A stretch of 64,000 nucleotides of DNA, from assembly GCF_034702125.1 (NCBI RefSeq), contig NC_085862.1, positions 11,781,738-11,845,737 of the forward strand. Direction: 5' to 3'. How positions within the stretch are numbered: the first letter of the stretch is position 1; each line of letters begins with the position of its first letter. This DNA is from Engraulis encrasicolus (lineage: Eukaryota; Chordata; Actinopteri; Clupeiformes; Engraulidae). Below the pieces are notes generated by a model. That model ran no database searches. It saw only the letters and a list, made by a program, of their open reading frames with translations, and was not told the DNA's origin. This document shows positions 35,480 through 46,700 of this stretch, piece after piece. The translations under genes were made by a program, and so were the position numbers.

Positions 35480-36050
35480 TGCGGTTTATGACTTCTGCTC
35501 GCGCGTTTGTGCCACATGGTGTCATAACGTTACATTACATTATTGCACTTAGCTGACGCTTTAATCAAAGTGATTTGCAGGTAGGCCTATTTAGATATAG
35601 CCTATGGCCTGAATATTAATGTATGACTTACTTAGTACATTTTCATGAAAAGATCAAATTTGGCAGCACAGTTTCAATGAGTAGGCCTATAGCTTTGCAA
35701 TACCTTCTCTGGCCACCATGCTACCCCATTTCAAGATCAAGCAGCTGTGGGGGCAAATAAATGCGTGGTTACGAGCGCACCCGTTCTTTGGCACTGGTTT
35801 CTCTTTTCACGTCGGTCGTCGCACTCGTAGTTTATAGGCGTTTTCTCCCTTCTTACAGACTATTTGTAGGTCTATGCTATACAGATATCGACAAATTCAA
35901 CGAGGTATCGGTGGTGCGGCGTTTTATTGCTTTTTATTTTGTGATTGCCTGTCTGACGACGAATAAACAAAGTGCCAGTCATTTACGCTTCGCTTCCAGT
36001 GAGCACGCGAGTGCAAAAAAAGTAGCCTAACATGTGTGGATCTACTCTAA
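35480..36050. other. CpG-richer stretch without a recognised gene
   Basis: Many CG dinucleotides (GCTCGCGCG, TTCACGTCGGTCGTCGCACTC). A plus-strand frame of 89 codons (35761-36030) has no recognised similarity. Could be a young transposon or a promoter; undecided. Confidence 0.3.
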
Positions 36051-36223
36051 GAAAGTCTTGAGCCCCGTGCTCGTAATACAATGAAAAGGGAATTGACCTG
36101 CATTAAAAAAGAAAGAAAAACTCCCACAGATTTGAAAATAATCTCAATTGTGGGAAGTGAAGGCGGCAGCGCAGTTGGAAATGTGCCACGTCTATGTCAA
36201 GAGACACAAAAATCATTAGATAT

Positions 36224-36407
36224 CAGTGGTGTAGCCTAGTCTACGTAGAACGCGGGTATACGGAGTATACCCACTTCTAAATTTCAGGGATTTCAGTATA
36301 CCCACTTCAAATTGTTTTGAATTGCACAACTATGTACAGTATACCCACTTCAAAAAAAATCTGAAATATACAGTATACCCACTTCAGAAAAGTAGACTAC
36401 ACCACTG
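36224..36407. mobile_element. hAT-like MITE, TSD TTAGATAT
   Basis: Ends CAGTGGTGTAG and CTACACCACTG with perfect TSD at 36216-36223 and 36408-36415. The interior repeats AGTATACCCACTTC four times. Confidence 0.88.
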
Positions 36408-36861
36408 TTAGATATGGATATGGCTACTTACATTGGTTACACAGATCGAAGGAAATGTGGTGAGAGATATTGGACTAGACGCATTTGTTCCTGAAAATAG
36501 AGGGGAGATTCCAAAACGACTGCGTGATGATGATGAACCGCGTTGTTTCCTTGTTTGAGTGGGATTTCCTGTAATACTCAGCCCATTTTTTAACTCCTTA
36601 AAAACCAGGTACAGCCCGTTATTGTAAGGTTCGTTGCCTACCTAATATGCATTGTTGTCTGTTTATGGACCTATCAGGCTGTCAAGTCAAATTGATTAAC
36701 AGACTGTTATCAAAAAACGACAGAAGACCACATGACATTTCCATGATCACTAGCCTAGGCCTACAAGAAAAGTAACGCTGTCCTTGAAATGTGGATATTT
36801 TAGGCCTACTGTAAATGCATGTAATGATGTCAAAAAGGAATTTATCAGGAATGTGAGACTA

Positions 36862-36912
36862 TTCAATGACACAAACAAAGTTTTTAATATAATATATATA
36901 TATATATATAGG

Positions 36913-36994
<82 letters not shown>

Positions 36995-37046
36995 TTTGTG
37001 TCATTGAATATATATATATATATATATATAGGCCTATATATATAGG
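36862..37046. repeat. (TA)n inside a foldback
   Basis: TTCAATGACACAAACAAAG (36862) and ACTTTGTGTCATTGAA (near 36991) flank about 100 bases of TA repeat; a second TA run with TATAGGCCTATA follows. Confidence 0.9.
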
Positions 37047-37232
37047 CCTATATCAGCCATTTTATTTATCTATCCACACTGATATATCCTTAGACCTGTA
37101 TCCATGTTATCTGAAGTTAAAACAAATCATCTTAAATCATTTTAGTGCCAATTTCGTCTGCAAACCAACATTAACTTTGTTTGCAACACACACACACCTG
37201 ACTATTTACATGCTGTAAAAAAAAACTTTAAA

Positions 37233-37233
<1 letters not shown>

Positions 37234-37312
<79 letters not shown>
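37234..37312. repeat. (GA)n microsatellite
   Basis: About 39 uninterrupted AG units. Confidence 0.97.
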
Positions 37313-37314
<2 letters not shown>

Positions 37315-37779
37315 AACATGTTGGAATAACTAGGCTAGTGAACTAGCTAGAAACTGCCCGAGCTGTTGTCAAAATGAAACAATTAATAGGCTCGGCATAT
37401 TCACAAGTAAGTGCATAGAGTGAGATATTAATGAACAGCCCCCAGGAATAGCAAAACGTTTTATTTGACAGAGCTGTTTATTGGGTTAGAAAGCAGGGGC
37501 GAGTTTAGGCTAATTTTAGTAGGGCCACGGCCCCACCGTAACTTGGCTCGGCCCCACCAGCTCAGGAGCCTTTTAAAATATTTTTTAATTGTATGCAATG
37601 AATGAATACAATTGCGCAGTCGCTTTGCCCGTGCGCAATATTCTGCTGCGACGCGACTGCCCTGGCAAACCTGTGAATGAGTTTCAAGAAAGGTCTTGTG
37701 ACGAGTCTGCTACACCTCTTCTGATTGGTTTGCATCTTCATGCAACTGCCAGAGTTATGTTCAGTTATGATTTTTGCGT

Positions 37780-38560
37780 AAATTTCAATAAATGCCCGTG
37801 CCACATCAGCTGCTGTTGTTGATGACAGTGGAACAGCCTCAGTCCACCTTGTGGTCCTGTCGACCATAGTGAGCACGTGAGTGTAACAGTGCGAGGGTGG
37901 AAGTGGGCCAACTAGGTCGATGTTGACGTGGTCGAAACGTCGTTCTGGCACCTGAAACTGTTGCAGTGGCGCTTTGGTGTGGCGGTGTACTTTGCCACGC
38001 TGGCACCCCATGTGCTCGCCCAGCCTCTGACGTCCTTTTTCAGTCCGCGCCACACAAACTTGGTTGATACCAACTTGACTGAGGCCTTGGTTCCTGGGTG
38101 TGAGAGGCCATGGATGGCTACTGGAGACATTGAAAATGGACTAGCTCCGAAACGTCTGTCTCTCCAGTTAATCCTTAGACTTCTGTTGTATATTTTCGGC
38201 TTCAATACACTTTTTCACACAAGTCTTGTGTGCGCCTCCTTTTTCCATTATTTTGAGTGATTACTACTTTTTTGGGAGTGCTCGCACCAAGCAATACACG
38301 AGCATTAAGTTCAAGGCGCAGACGCCGACCTTTGTTGGTCTTTTTGTCAGTCAAAAACAGGCCGCCTCCACTTCGCAGGTACCACAGGCCTAGGAGAGCC
38401 CAAGAAAATGTCACAGAGCAGAGTAGTGCCAGCCTCGTCGAATGTCACTTCCTGTAGCTGTAGTCCAGTAGCAGCTGAACGAAGAGCCTGCGCTTCCTGG
38501 TCTGCGGCCTGCTCTGCTGCCATTCCGCTGTATAGTGGAGCAGCCAATAAACAAAGCCAA
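37780..38560 (-). pseudogene. Ty3/gypsy-type pol fragment (integrase), interrupted
   Basis: Minus strand: ...TTLLCDIFLGSPRPVVPAKW (38350-38430), STKFVWRGLKKDVRGWA (38040-38090), CQRGKVHRHTKAP, then RRFDHVNIDLVGPLPPSHCY and LTMVDRTTRWTEAVPL (37800-37990). The DH(V/I)..DLVGPLP and DR.TRW.EA motifs are the start of the gypsy integrase core. About 220 bases at 38115-38335 are inserted, and the end of the core is lost. Confidence 0.85.
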
Positions 38561-39000
38561 TATGGCAAGAATCGTGCAAATTATGATACAAGCATGAAAT
38601 TTGGCAGGTATGTGCTTAAGACCCTTACAATCAAATCTACCTGATTTGCCACTTGAAATGGCGGCCATTTTCTAAGATGGCCGCCAAAAAAGACCTCAGA
38701 AATTGTTTTTTTTGCACAGATTTGACCAAACAAATTGTGATACAAGCATGAAATTCGACATGTTTGTACACAAGACCAATGAAATTAAATCCACCTGATT
38801 TGCTTGATTTGATTTTCCAAAATGGCCACCAAAAAGACCCCAGAAATTGACTTATTTCACCAAATTGACCAAGCAAATTATGCTACACACATGAAATTCG
38901 GCATATATGTGATCAAGACCAATAAAATCAAATCCACCTGATTTGCCACTTGAAATGGCGGACATTTTCCAAGATGGCGTCCAAAAAGACCATCAAAATT
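38560..39000. repeat. tandem repeat of about 145 bp, three diverged units
   Basis: CATGAAATT(T/C)GGCA-like and AATC(A/T)A(A/C)CTGATTTGC landmarks recur near 38594, 38748 and 38890. Each unit has AAAATGGC..CC, similar in style to the 140-bp units at 16 kb. Confidence 0.7.
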
Positions 39001-39052
39001 GATTTGTTGTATAGAATTGCAAATGTGGTCTAAATTGTTCATTATCCTTAAT

Positions 39053-39526
39053 TATATCCCCGAAACGCGGAGCGTCAGGGATGTAATGGTTTTGGTTTTG
39101 CGTGCGCTGCCGCGTCCGCGTCCGCCGCCGCCGCGTAAGGTCTTTCGTGTTAACGCGATACCATAACAATATGCAATACCATGTAATACCACTTACACAA
39201 AAATACATGATGTAGTACAAAATTGGTACATGGTGTTACACTGGTATTACATGGTATTAAATATTGTTACAATGGTTATTACACTGTACCTAATGTGGTA
39301 TATTCACTGTAATAGTGAACCATTAAAACAGTGTTACCATTTGCCCCATTTTTTGCTTCATTTTCACAATAGTCATTTGGTTTTAAGCCTATGCACGTCA
39401 TTGATCTATGTATAGATATTAAATATATTTCTTTAATATTTTGTATTTATCATATACGTTTATGAAAAGGTGGACGGGAGTGGTAGGAATGATGGGGAAC
39501 TGGAAGCGTTGCGTTTTGGGGATATA
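39053..39526. mobile_element. short copy of the 15482-16899 inverted-repeat element, opposite orientation
   Basis: TATATCCCCGAAACGCGGAG at the left and GCGTTTTGGGGATATA at the right; contains CCGCGTCCGCGTCCGCC but only a few 9-bp units, and lacks the 140-bp array. Confidence 0.8.
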
Positions 39527-39529
39527 CCT

Positions 39530-40790
39530 TAAGCAGTCGAAGGCGACTGCACAGGCAGTCTAGTTCAGATGATGAGGTGATACAGATGTGTCCTCCAATG
39601 ACAAATAAACCCTTATAACATACTAATAATATGTTGATAACATTCCAATAACGCCAGTTATGCACCCCTGCCCCCCCAACAAAAAATGACTGCTAATGAC
39701 ATGCTAATAATGCAATGACAATGTGGTAATAATATGCTAATTCATGGTTTTTATTAAGCAACACCTTAAGACAATGCCAGATGAGGCTTCATTGCGCGCC
39801 GCTACCCAAACGAGCTTTCTGCGCCTCGGAGCACTTGTCAAGTTTTCAGATTGCGTTTGTTGTGTGAATGTTGAGACTGGATATGTAGTTACTTTGATTT
39901 GGTTCCACTATACAATAAATTCAGCTCATGCCGTAGATTGACCCAAATGTCCAAATATGATATGCAATTTCCTTTTGAAGTAGATTTTCAAAGTGAGACG
40001 CTCCCGAAGACGTGGTGGAAAATTGTTTTAGTTCTACCTTGAGCTAAGCTACCATAAATGAGACAGCAGTTCTGTCAGCAATTATTAGTAGGCCTACTCA
40101 ACTTTATACAGCTAAATAAGAGTGCAGACTGCAGACATATTTTATTTATTTTAATGGGTTTTGTGCGGGTTTTAATAGGCTTTACAAGTTGTGTCATCTT
40201 GACTACAACAAGGAAACTCAGCTCTGCTGTTTCAGAAGTCAAGTGACTGGTGCAGTGGTTAAACTGTCTGACCTGAAAATCTCAGGATCATCGGTTCAAA
40301 TCCTCGTGGTAGCAATGTGATGATGATTCAACTAATTCTTAATTTCGCAGGGTAGCCTTCTGTCAAACCTGACCAAGTAAACAGTGAAGTTATCTGTGAG
40401 CCTGGCCTAGTGGTGAAGGCGGCAGAATGCTACCTTTATCATTGTGAGTGCGAATAGGCCTAGTGGATGACTGATATTTGTTACAATCTCTTGAATTAGG
40501 CCTACATTTCATTCATAGGCCTATAATGTGACTCTATTCATTATATTTCTTTCCGGTTTAATTGGCTGCTGTTTATGGCCGATCACTCCCGGTCGCGCGC
40601 CGACCTCCACAAAATGATGCTCTCTCTCACTTCCACGATAACACGTGGGTCAGCGTTAAACTTGATTTGAGTGTTCCACAATCACGAGTCATTAATTCCA
40701 TACATACACCCCATCACATTTATTGAAACGGAACGGATACAAATAAGACACAAGAAAAAAAAGTTAAAATGAAATCAATGCCTGCCGTGT
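39530..40790. other. intergenic DNA with tRNA-like SINE pieces
   Basis: At 40247-40315 a tRNA-like head (GTGCAGTGGTTAAAC and GGTTCAAATCC, the latter a B box) suggests a SINE. A CpG-richer patch lies at 40570-40650. No gene recognised. Confidence 0.35.
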
Positions 40791-40919
40791 CATTTCATTG
40801 CACACCAGATGGCGCCAGTGAGAAATGAGGCTTCGAAAAATGCTTCGAATGCTTCGAACCTTTTTGCCTGAAAGCCTCATTGGTTCAGGAAGCCTCATTT
40901 ACCCCTCACTAGATGGGGC

Positions 40920-41470
40920 TACAGTCAAACGAGTAGAGGGAGTAGAGAAGTGGGCTCAACACACATCCCTGGGGCGAGCCGGTGCTGAGGGTGCGGATGG
41001 TTGAGAGATGGTGACCTAGTTTCACCTGTTGGGGACGATTAACAAGGAAGTCTTTGATCCAGGAGCATGTGGATGATGGAAGTCCTAGATGTCTCAGCTT
41101 ACTTGGGGATTAGGAAGTCAGGAATGACGGTGTTAAAAGCTGAGCTATAATCGATGAAGAGCATCCTGACATAGCTCCCTTGTCTTTCCAGGTGACTCAG
41201 TGCAGAGTGGAGAGCAATGGCTATTGCATACTCAGTGGATCTGTTTGCCCGGTATGCAAACTGATGAGGATCTAGGGTTGGGGGGAGACAGGCTTTTATA
41301 TGTCTCAGCACCAGTTTTTCAAAGCACTTGGTGATGACTGGAGTGAGTGCAACAGGGTGAAAGTCATTGAGGGTGGTAGTAGATGCCTTCTTTGGAACAG
41401 GTATGATGGTGGCAGATTTCAAGCAGGCTGGGATGGTGGCTTGTTTCAGTGACAGGTTGAAAATGTCAGT
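40920..41470 (-). pseudogene. L2/CR1-type LINE reverse transcriptase fragment
   Basis: [77 protein letters not shown], then (frame shifted) [20 protein letters not shown] and [18 protein letters not shown]. These are RT motifs up to GxPQG; the catalytic YADD block is missing. Confidence 0.88.
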
Positions 41471-41478
41471 GAAGACTG

Positions 41479-41885
41479 GTGTATTTAAGTAAAGTGTTAC
41501 CGAAGAACTTTATCAGATATTTGTATGGATACTCTGGGATTGGCGTCAGGAAGGCAAAGAAAATCTTGGCTGATCCTAGTCACCCCAACCATGGACTGTT
41601 TACTATGTTACCATCTGGGAAACGGTACAGAAGCCTGAAATCTCATACTACCAGACTCCAAAGTAGTTTCTTCCACCAAGCAATAAGATTACTGAATTCA
41701 TGCTGAAGACAACAAGGCACTTTCTTTGCACTTTTTTCCACCCCCCCCCCTCTTTTTTATTTTTATTTTTAAAATCTTTTTGAGGACACAAGAAAAACAC
41801 AACAATTTTTACTCTTTATAGGCTTCAAACCTATAATAAGACGTAATAAACTAATCTTGAATCTTGAATCTTGAATCTTGAATAT
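41479..41885 (+). pseudogene. 3' end of another LINE, with (TCTTGAA)n tail
   Basis: YLYGYSGIGVRKAKKILADP SHPNHGLFTMLPSGKRYRSL then a UTR and CTTGAATCTTGAATCTTGAA. Opposite strand to the RT fragment beside it. Confidence 0.8.
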
Positions 41886-41889
41886 AAAG

Positions 41890-42920
41890 ATTTAGCAGTT
41901 GCCAAAACGTTATGTTTCATTTTACACTAATCTACCAAAACATTTACACAGTTTTTCTCTGTCATATAAAATCTTTTGGAATTCAAATAAAACTTGTAAG
42001 AATTGTGTATGTATTTTATATATCATTTCCATATGGGTAGTATGGCCAAGATTTATTCATGACATTGATTTTATTGCACAATTAGTTTGCAATCTGCTCG
42101 AAATGTACAATATGCGTTGAGCAATAGGCCTATGTGCTGCTGCCACAAAAATAGACACTCAAGTTCCATGATTTTATCTTTATTTATTTTTACGATTTCA
42201 TTTAAACTACACATGTATCTCAAAACAATTTCACTTCCACACTTTTTACACTGTTCAGATTATTTCAAAAGGCACCAAGAAAAGAACAAATATTGAAGAT
42301 GGCTGCCAAATCAAACACGTACGACCTAAAAATGTATGAATCGTCAATATCATGTCTATCAAAATTGCTCAAATCTGGTATGAAGTCACAAAACAAGAAC
42401 AATATTTGTTTTAAAAAATAGGCCAAAATTTTGCATGCACGCACTGAATATTTACCTCAAATTTTACACAAGTTTTAATGGCCACTCACTCCACCCACCA
42501 TGCTGTAAAACCAAAATAGTTACATGAAACCATGCAAAGTAAAAGTGCCACTTGAATAGAATAAATTCAGCACACGTGCAAATACTGGATTTGAAATGAA
42601 AATTCCTTTGAAACTGTGTCATGTGCAATTTGTGTCATTATTAACTGTGCTTGTTCTTGAGTGTGAGAGATTCATGCATGCATTGTGCAAGTCATGCATT
42701 GTGAAAGTCATTTGTCATTACAAAGAGAGCAACCGTGGTCATTTCAAATGAATCTTTTAATAGTGTTAAGTTTCATCAATAACAATTAGTTTCAGTATGT
42801 AATAATCAGTGGGACAGCTTCCACAAACGGAAAGAATATCCATGTAGGCCACATGTGTAAGAACTGTGACAAATAAGTAGGCCTACTTGAGTTTTGCATG
42901 GGAAATTAAGACAATCTATT
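41890..42920. other. AT-rich gene-free DNA
   Basis: No coding similarity or clear repeat ends seen. May hold part of the oga-like 3' UTR only if the transcript reads through the element at 42922-43491. Confidence 0.35.
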
Positions 42921-42921
42921 G

Positions 42922-43491
42922 CAGGGGTGTCAAACTAATTTCGGCTTTGAGGCCACACATAGTCAATTTGATCTCCAGTGAGCGGGACCAGGGACCAGTA
43001 ACGTAATTGCGAAATGTCACTTTTTTTTTGCTTCCTATTGGAATCGCATTGCCAGCCAATCATCTCGTCGTGGATGTCAGCAAGTACTGTATATCAGGAG
43101 CATTAAACACAAGCAGGTAATTGGAGTGCTTCTGGGTCTTCACCTTTTTTCCCTTGGTACTCATCAGTGTAGGGGCTCTCAAACTTGGTCCAGAAAGACA
43201 GATGCTGAGGCACTCAAGGTTGCAATTTTTTTTTGTTTTTTATTTGGCTACAATGCCTACGCGTTTCAAATAAAAAAGTTAAAAAATATATATCAGGAGC
43301 ATTGACTGTCAGTGGCAAGCAAAAAAAGGCAAAGTCGTTCCCAAGTATTGATAACCTGACTCAGACACCTGTAGCACCTTTGTAATAGGCTAGATATTGC
43401 TTCTTTTTTTTGACATTCTTTGCTTTTTTTTTCCAAGTCTGGGGCTGTATGAAACCATCTGGTCCCCGGGCCTTATATTTGACAACCCCTG
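42922..43491. mobile_element. hAT element just downstream of oga-like stop, TSD ATCTATTG
   Basis: Ends CAGGGGTGTCAAACT and GACAACCCCTG; perfect TSD at 42914-42921 and 43492-43499. Its end is 74 bases from the stop codon, so the 3' UTR is either very short or runs into it; AATAAA on the minus strand lies inside near 43237. Confidence 0.88.
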
Positions 43492-43565
43492 ATCTATTGC
43501 AACAGTAATTTCAAAACATTGGGCTATCACAATTGCAATCATCGCATGTTGTGTCTTAATTCTGA

Positions 43566-43702
43566 TCATGCTTTCATTTTCATGATGATGACATCATTCG
43601 GAAGGCCCTCCACCGATGTCACCCTCGAAAAGCCCACTCTGTCAAGGACATCCAACATCCTTTTCTGGTGTTGTCTTAGCTCAGAAAAGAACGTTGTGCA
43701 AC
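43566..43702 (-). CDS. oga: oga-like exon n (last, stop)
   Basis: Two bases, 44 codons and TGA (43566-43568): [20 protein letters not shown] to [14 protein letters not shown]. Human ends EGFPKDVVILGRSL. Confidence 0.96.
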
Positions 43703-46700
43703 CTGCATAAGTTTGTGAAAAAAGGAGGCAAAATAAAAAGAGTGATTTAGTATTCAGGCATGACTGTCATCTAAACAGGACTGGCCTGGGAGAAAAAAAT
43801 CAGGCCGGGTATTTCCATGCAAGACTGGTCTATCAGAGTATTGAGAGAGACAAGGAGGCCTGTGTCAACATCAGCTATTTTCACCACAATAGCCAAAATG
43901 CCATTAGTCCAACAGATGAGCACGACGCTCACGCTACTGGGGGTAGGCGAGGCTACAGTACATGTGGGCACATCACTCTTTTCAGACAAAATACACACAC
44001 AGAAAACATGCCTTTACTGACGATTAGTTAGGAATTTGGTTTGGGCAGTTTGTGCATAGTTGTAGGTCGGACTAATGGGATGGCAGACTACTGTAATAGG
44101 TCTCTTTTTAAAAGACCAATATGTATTCAGCGGTCAATTGTCGGACTAACGGGATGTCGGACTAATGGGCTGTTGGACCAATGACATGGAAACATAAGTA
44201 GGCCCTATACTCATGAACGGCGTGACGTTTTCCATGTTACGCCCATTTGTGGGGGAAAACAACCCATGCAAGTCAATTGGTGATGTTGGGGTTTAATTAA
44301 CGAAAGATACAGACCTGTAGACTAGCGTTGTTCACGCGCAACATGCCGAAAACGTGTTGTGTTTCCGGCTGTTGAAATAATAGAGCCAAACAGCCGTGGC
44401 TGAAGCATGGACTGTGTTCATTTTGACAAGCTGATGTAGCATGTAAGTTGATGAGATATTCGGTTTGTTTTCACCCATAAAGGGGGGTAACGCACATTAA
44501 CGAGCAAAGTACCCGGATTAGGGATGCAAACGATTAATCGATTAATCGACTCTAATCGATCAATGCGTTAATCGATTAAAAAACATTAATCGCAATTAAT
44601 CGACAATTCAACTGACAAGAGACCCAGGTGAAATGGGTATGTGAAGAGTGTGTGTGTGAAGAGGGGTGTGAATAGTGGGAATACTTAAATCAACTTTGGA
44701 TTAAAGAATTGAAATAGAATTAATTTAAATGTGGTATTTTATCTCAATATATAATTCAAATTTTTTGATTTAGTAGGCTTTTTTTTTCGAGAAACATTGA
44801 GATTTGGGGGGGAAAACACCGCTTATCAATTAATCGTAAGTCGATTGATAAGGCTATCAACTAATGATTAATGAATTAATTGATCATTTGCATCCCTAAC
44901 CCGGATGGTCGTTCATGAGTATGGCTAATCCAGCCTGACCCGGACCTCGTGATGCTAAAAAGCTATTGTCTAGTAGAGTAAGCCACATCAAGGCCGTGCA
45001 TTGCCTGGATCCATGTGATGTAGGGCTGGGCGATATTGAGAAAAACAATAATCTTGATTAGTGTCTGCTATATCTCGATATACGATATATGTCTCGATAT
45101 CTATGCAAGGGGAAAAAAAAAACCTTTTTTTTAAAAAAAAAGCTCGGTGGCTATCTAGCCAGAAGATGTTCAATGTTGAAATTACAATGTCATTTTTTGT
45201 TCTGTTTGTTATTTTAAGGAAGATAATATGTACAAAAATAAAAAATATAACAAAGCATCAAAATGCTTAAACCATGTGAGATCAAAGGCTGGAGTCAGAC
45301 TTGCCTGGTTAACACCAGACCTAATCACAAACGATTGTGTAGAACTAAAGGCAGTATGGGAGTTCCCAGGCTAGAGTCAGACAGGAGTCAGGCCCGTTGC
45401 TCCGGACCGCTTCCAGGCGGAACGAAAATAAACCGGTATTTGTGAAGCGAGGGGTGCCTCGTCAGTATGCAGCGGTGATAAACAGAGAAAACGTCAGTAA
45501 TAAACGCTTATTAGTGTCACTGTATGCACTTATAAAAACAGCGGTAACTTTCTAGAAACACTTAAATCATAGTTTAGTTGTTTATTATCATTTCGAAGCG
45601 GTTTCCAATGATTGGGAAACGCATCACGGCTGTATTAGCACAGCCGGTTTACCCCTCTCTGGTTGTATGGGACAAAGATGTCTGACAAAAAGCGTCAAGG
45701 ACGGACGGACCAAAGCACAAAGCCTCTTATAGAGATGCTCCTCATCAGAGGCTCTAAATCCGAAATAACGCCATATTATTGAGCCGTTCGTCCTTTTCTT
45801 TGGAACAAATTCTGCTGTTTCGGCTTCTTCTGTGGGCGCCGCCATGTTGAAAGAGCTTATCAACACAAACACACGCCGCTACACGCAAGGGGAGGGGGAG
45901 GAGGAGGAGGAGCAGGGGGAGGGGAGAGCCAGCTCTGTTGGGGAGAAACACACGCAAGGAGGAGGCGGGGCGGACCGCTCCACAGCACAGAAGGGAAATC
46001 AGAGTGGCGAAATCTTACGCATTTACAGTCTAAACTCGATATATTCGATATGTCAAAATACTAATCGATTTCATAAAACTTCTCGAGAAACCGTAAAACT
46101 CGATTAACCGCCCAGTCCTAATGTGATGTCAGGTGAAAGGCCCTTTAGGAGACCTTCGGTTAGGAGACCTTTTGAGACTTAGAGTGCGTTACAATATGCA
46201 ACCTTGCCTCCTCCACTTGTGCTTGTCTCCTCGTACCAGGAAGTAATATGTCATAATGACATCACTGACAACAGCATTATATTTCAATTTCTTGCAAAAG
46301 CTAAATTGTACAGTCTTTTTCTCATTTGCAGTTGGGATGGTGAATGAAAAACAGTCCCTCAAAAGTTGGTTTGGCTAGGCTGACAGCTGGGCCAGGAGGC
46401 GGGGCGAGGCCACAAGCACAAGTGGAGGGAGCAAGGTCGCATATTGGAACGCACTCTTAACCCTATCCAGACCGGGGGGGGGCTAAAAGTGCCCGCACCA
46501 ACTTTGATGTCGTATAACTCCTGAATGACTAAAGCTATGACTACGAAACTTTGTGACTTTTCCTAGAATGAAGTTGGCTACAATGTGATACCAAAAGATT
46601 AGGTTTATCATTTGTGTTGTTGCCATGGCAACGGTTTTCTGACAGGTACGCCTGACCAAAAATCACTAATCTAAGCCTCATCATCATCACTTTTCATATC

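Noticed and set aside
35761..36030. 89-codon plus-strand frame in CpG-richer DNA
   Set aside because: No recognised domain and no supporting exon neighbours.
40247..40315. Possible functional tRNA gene
   Set aside because: It has a B box, but I could not fold a complete cloverleaf, and it looks like a SINE head.
10549..43560. kcnip2 expected between armh3 and oga from the human order
   Set aside because: No EF-hand exon was recognised on either strand.
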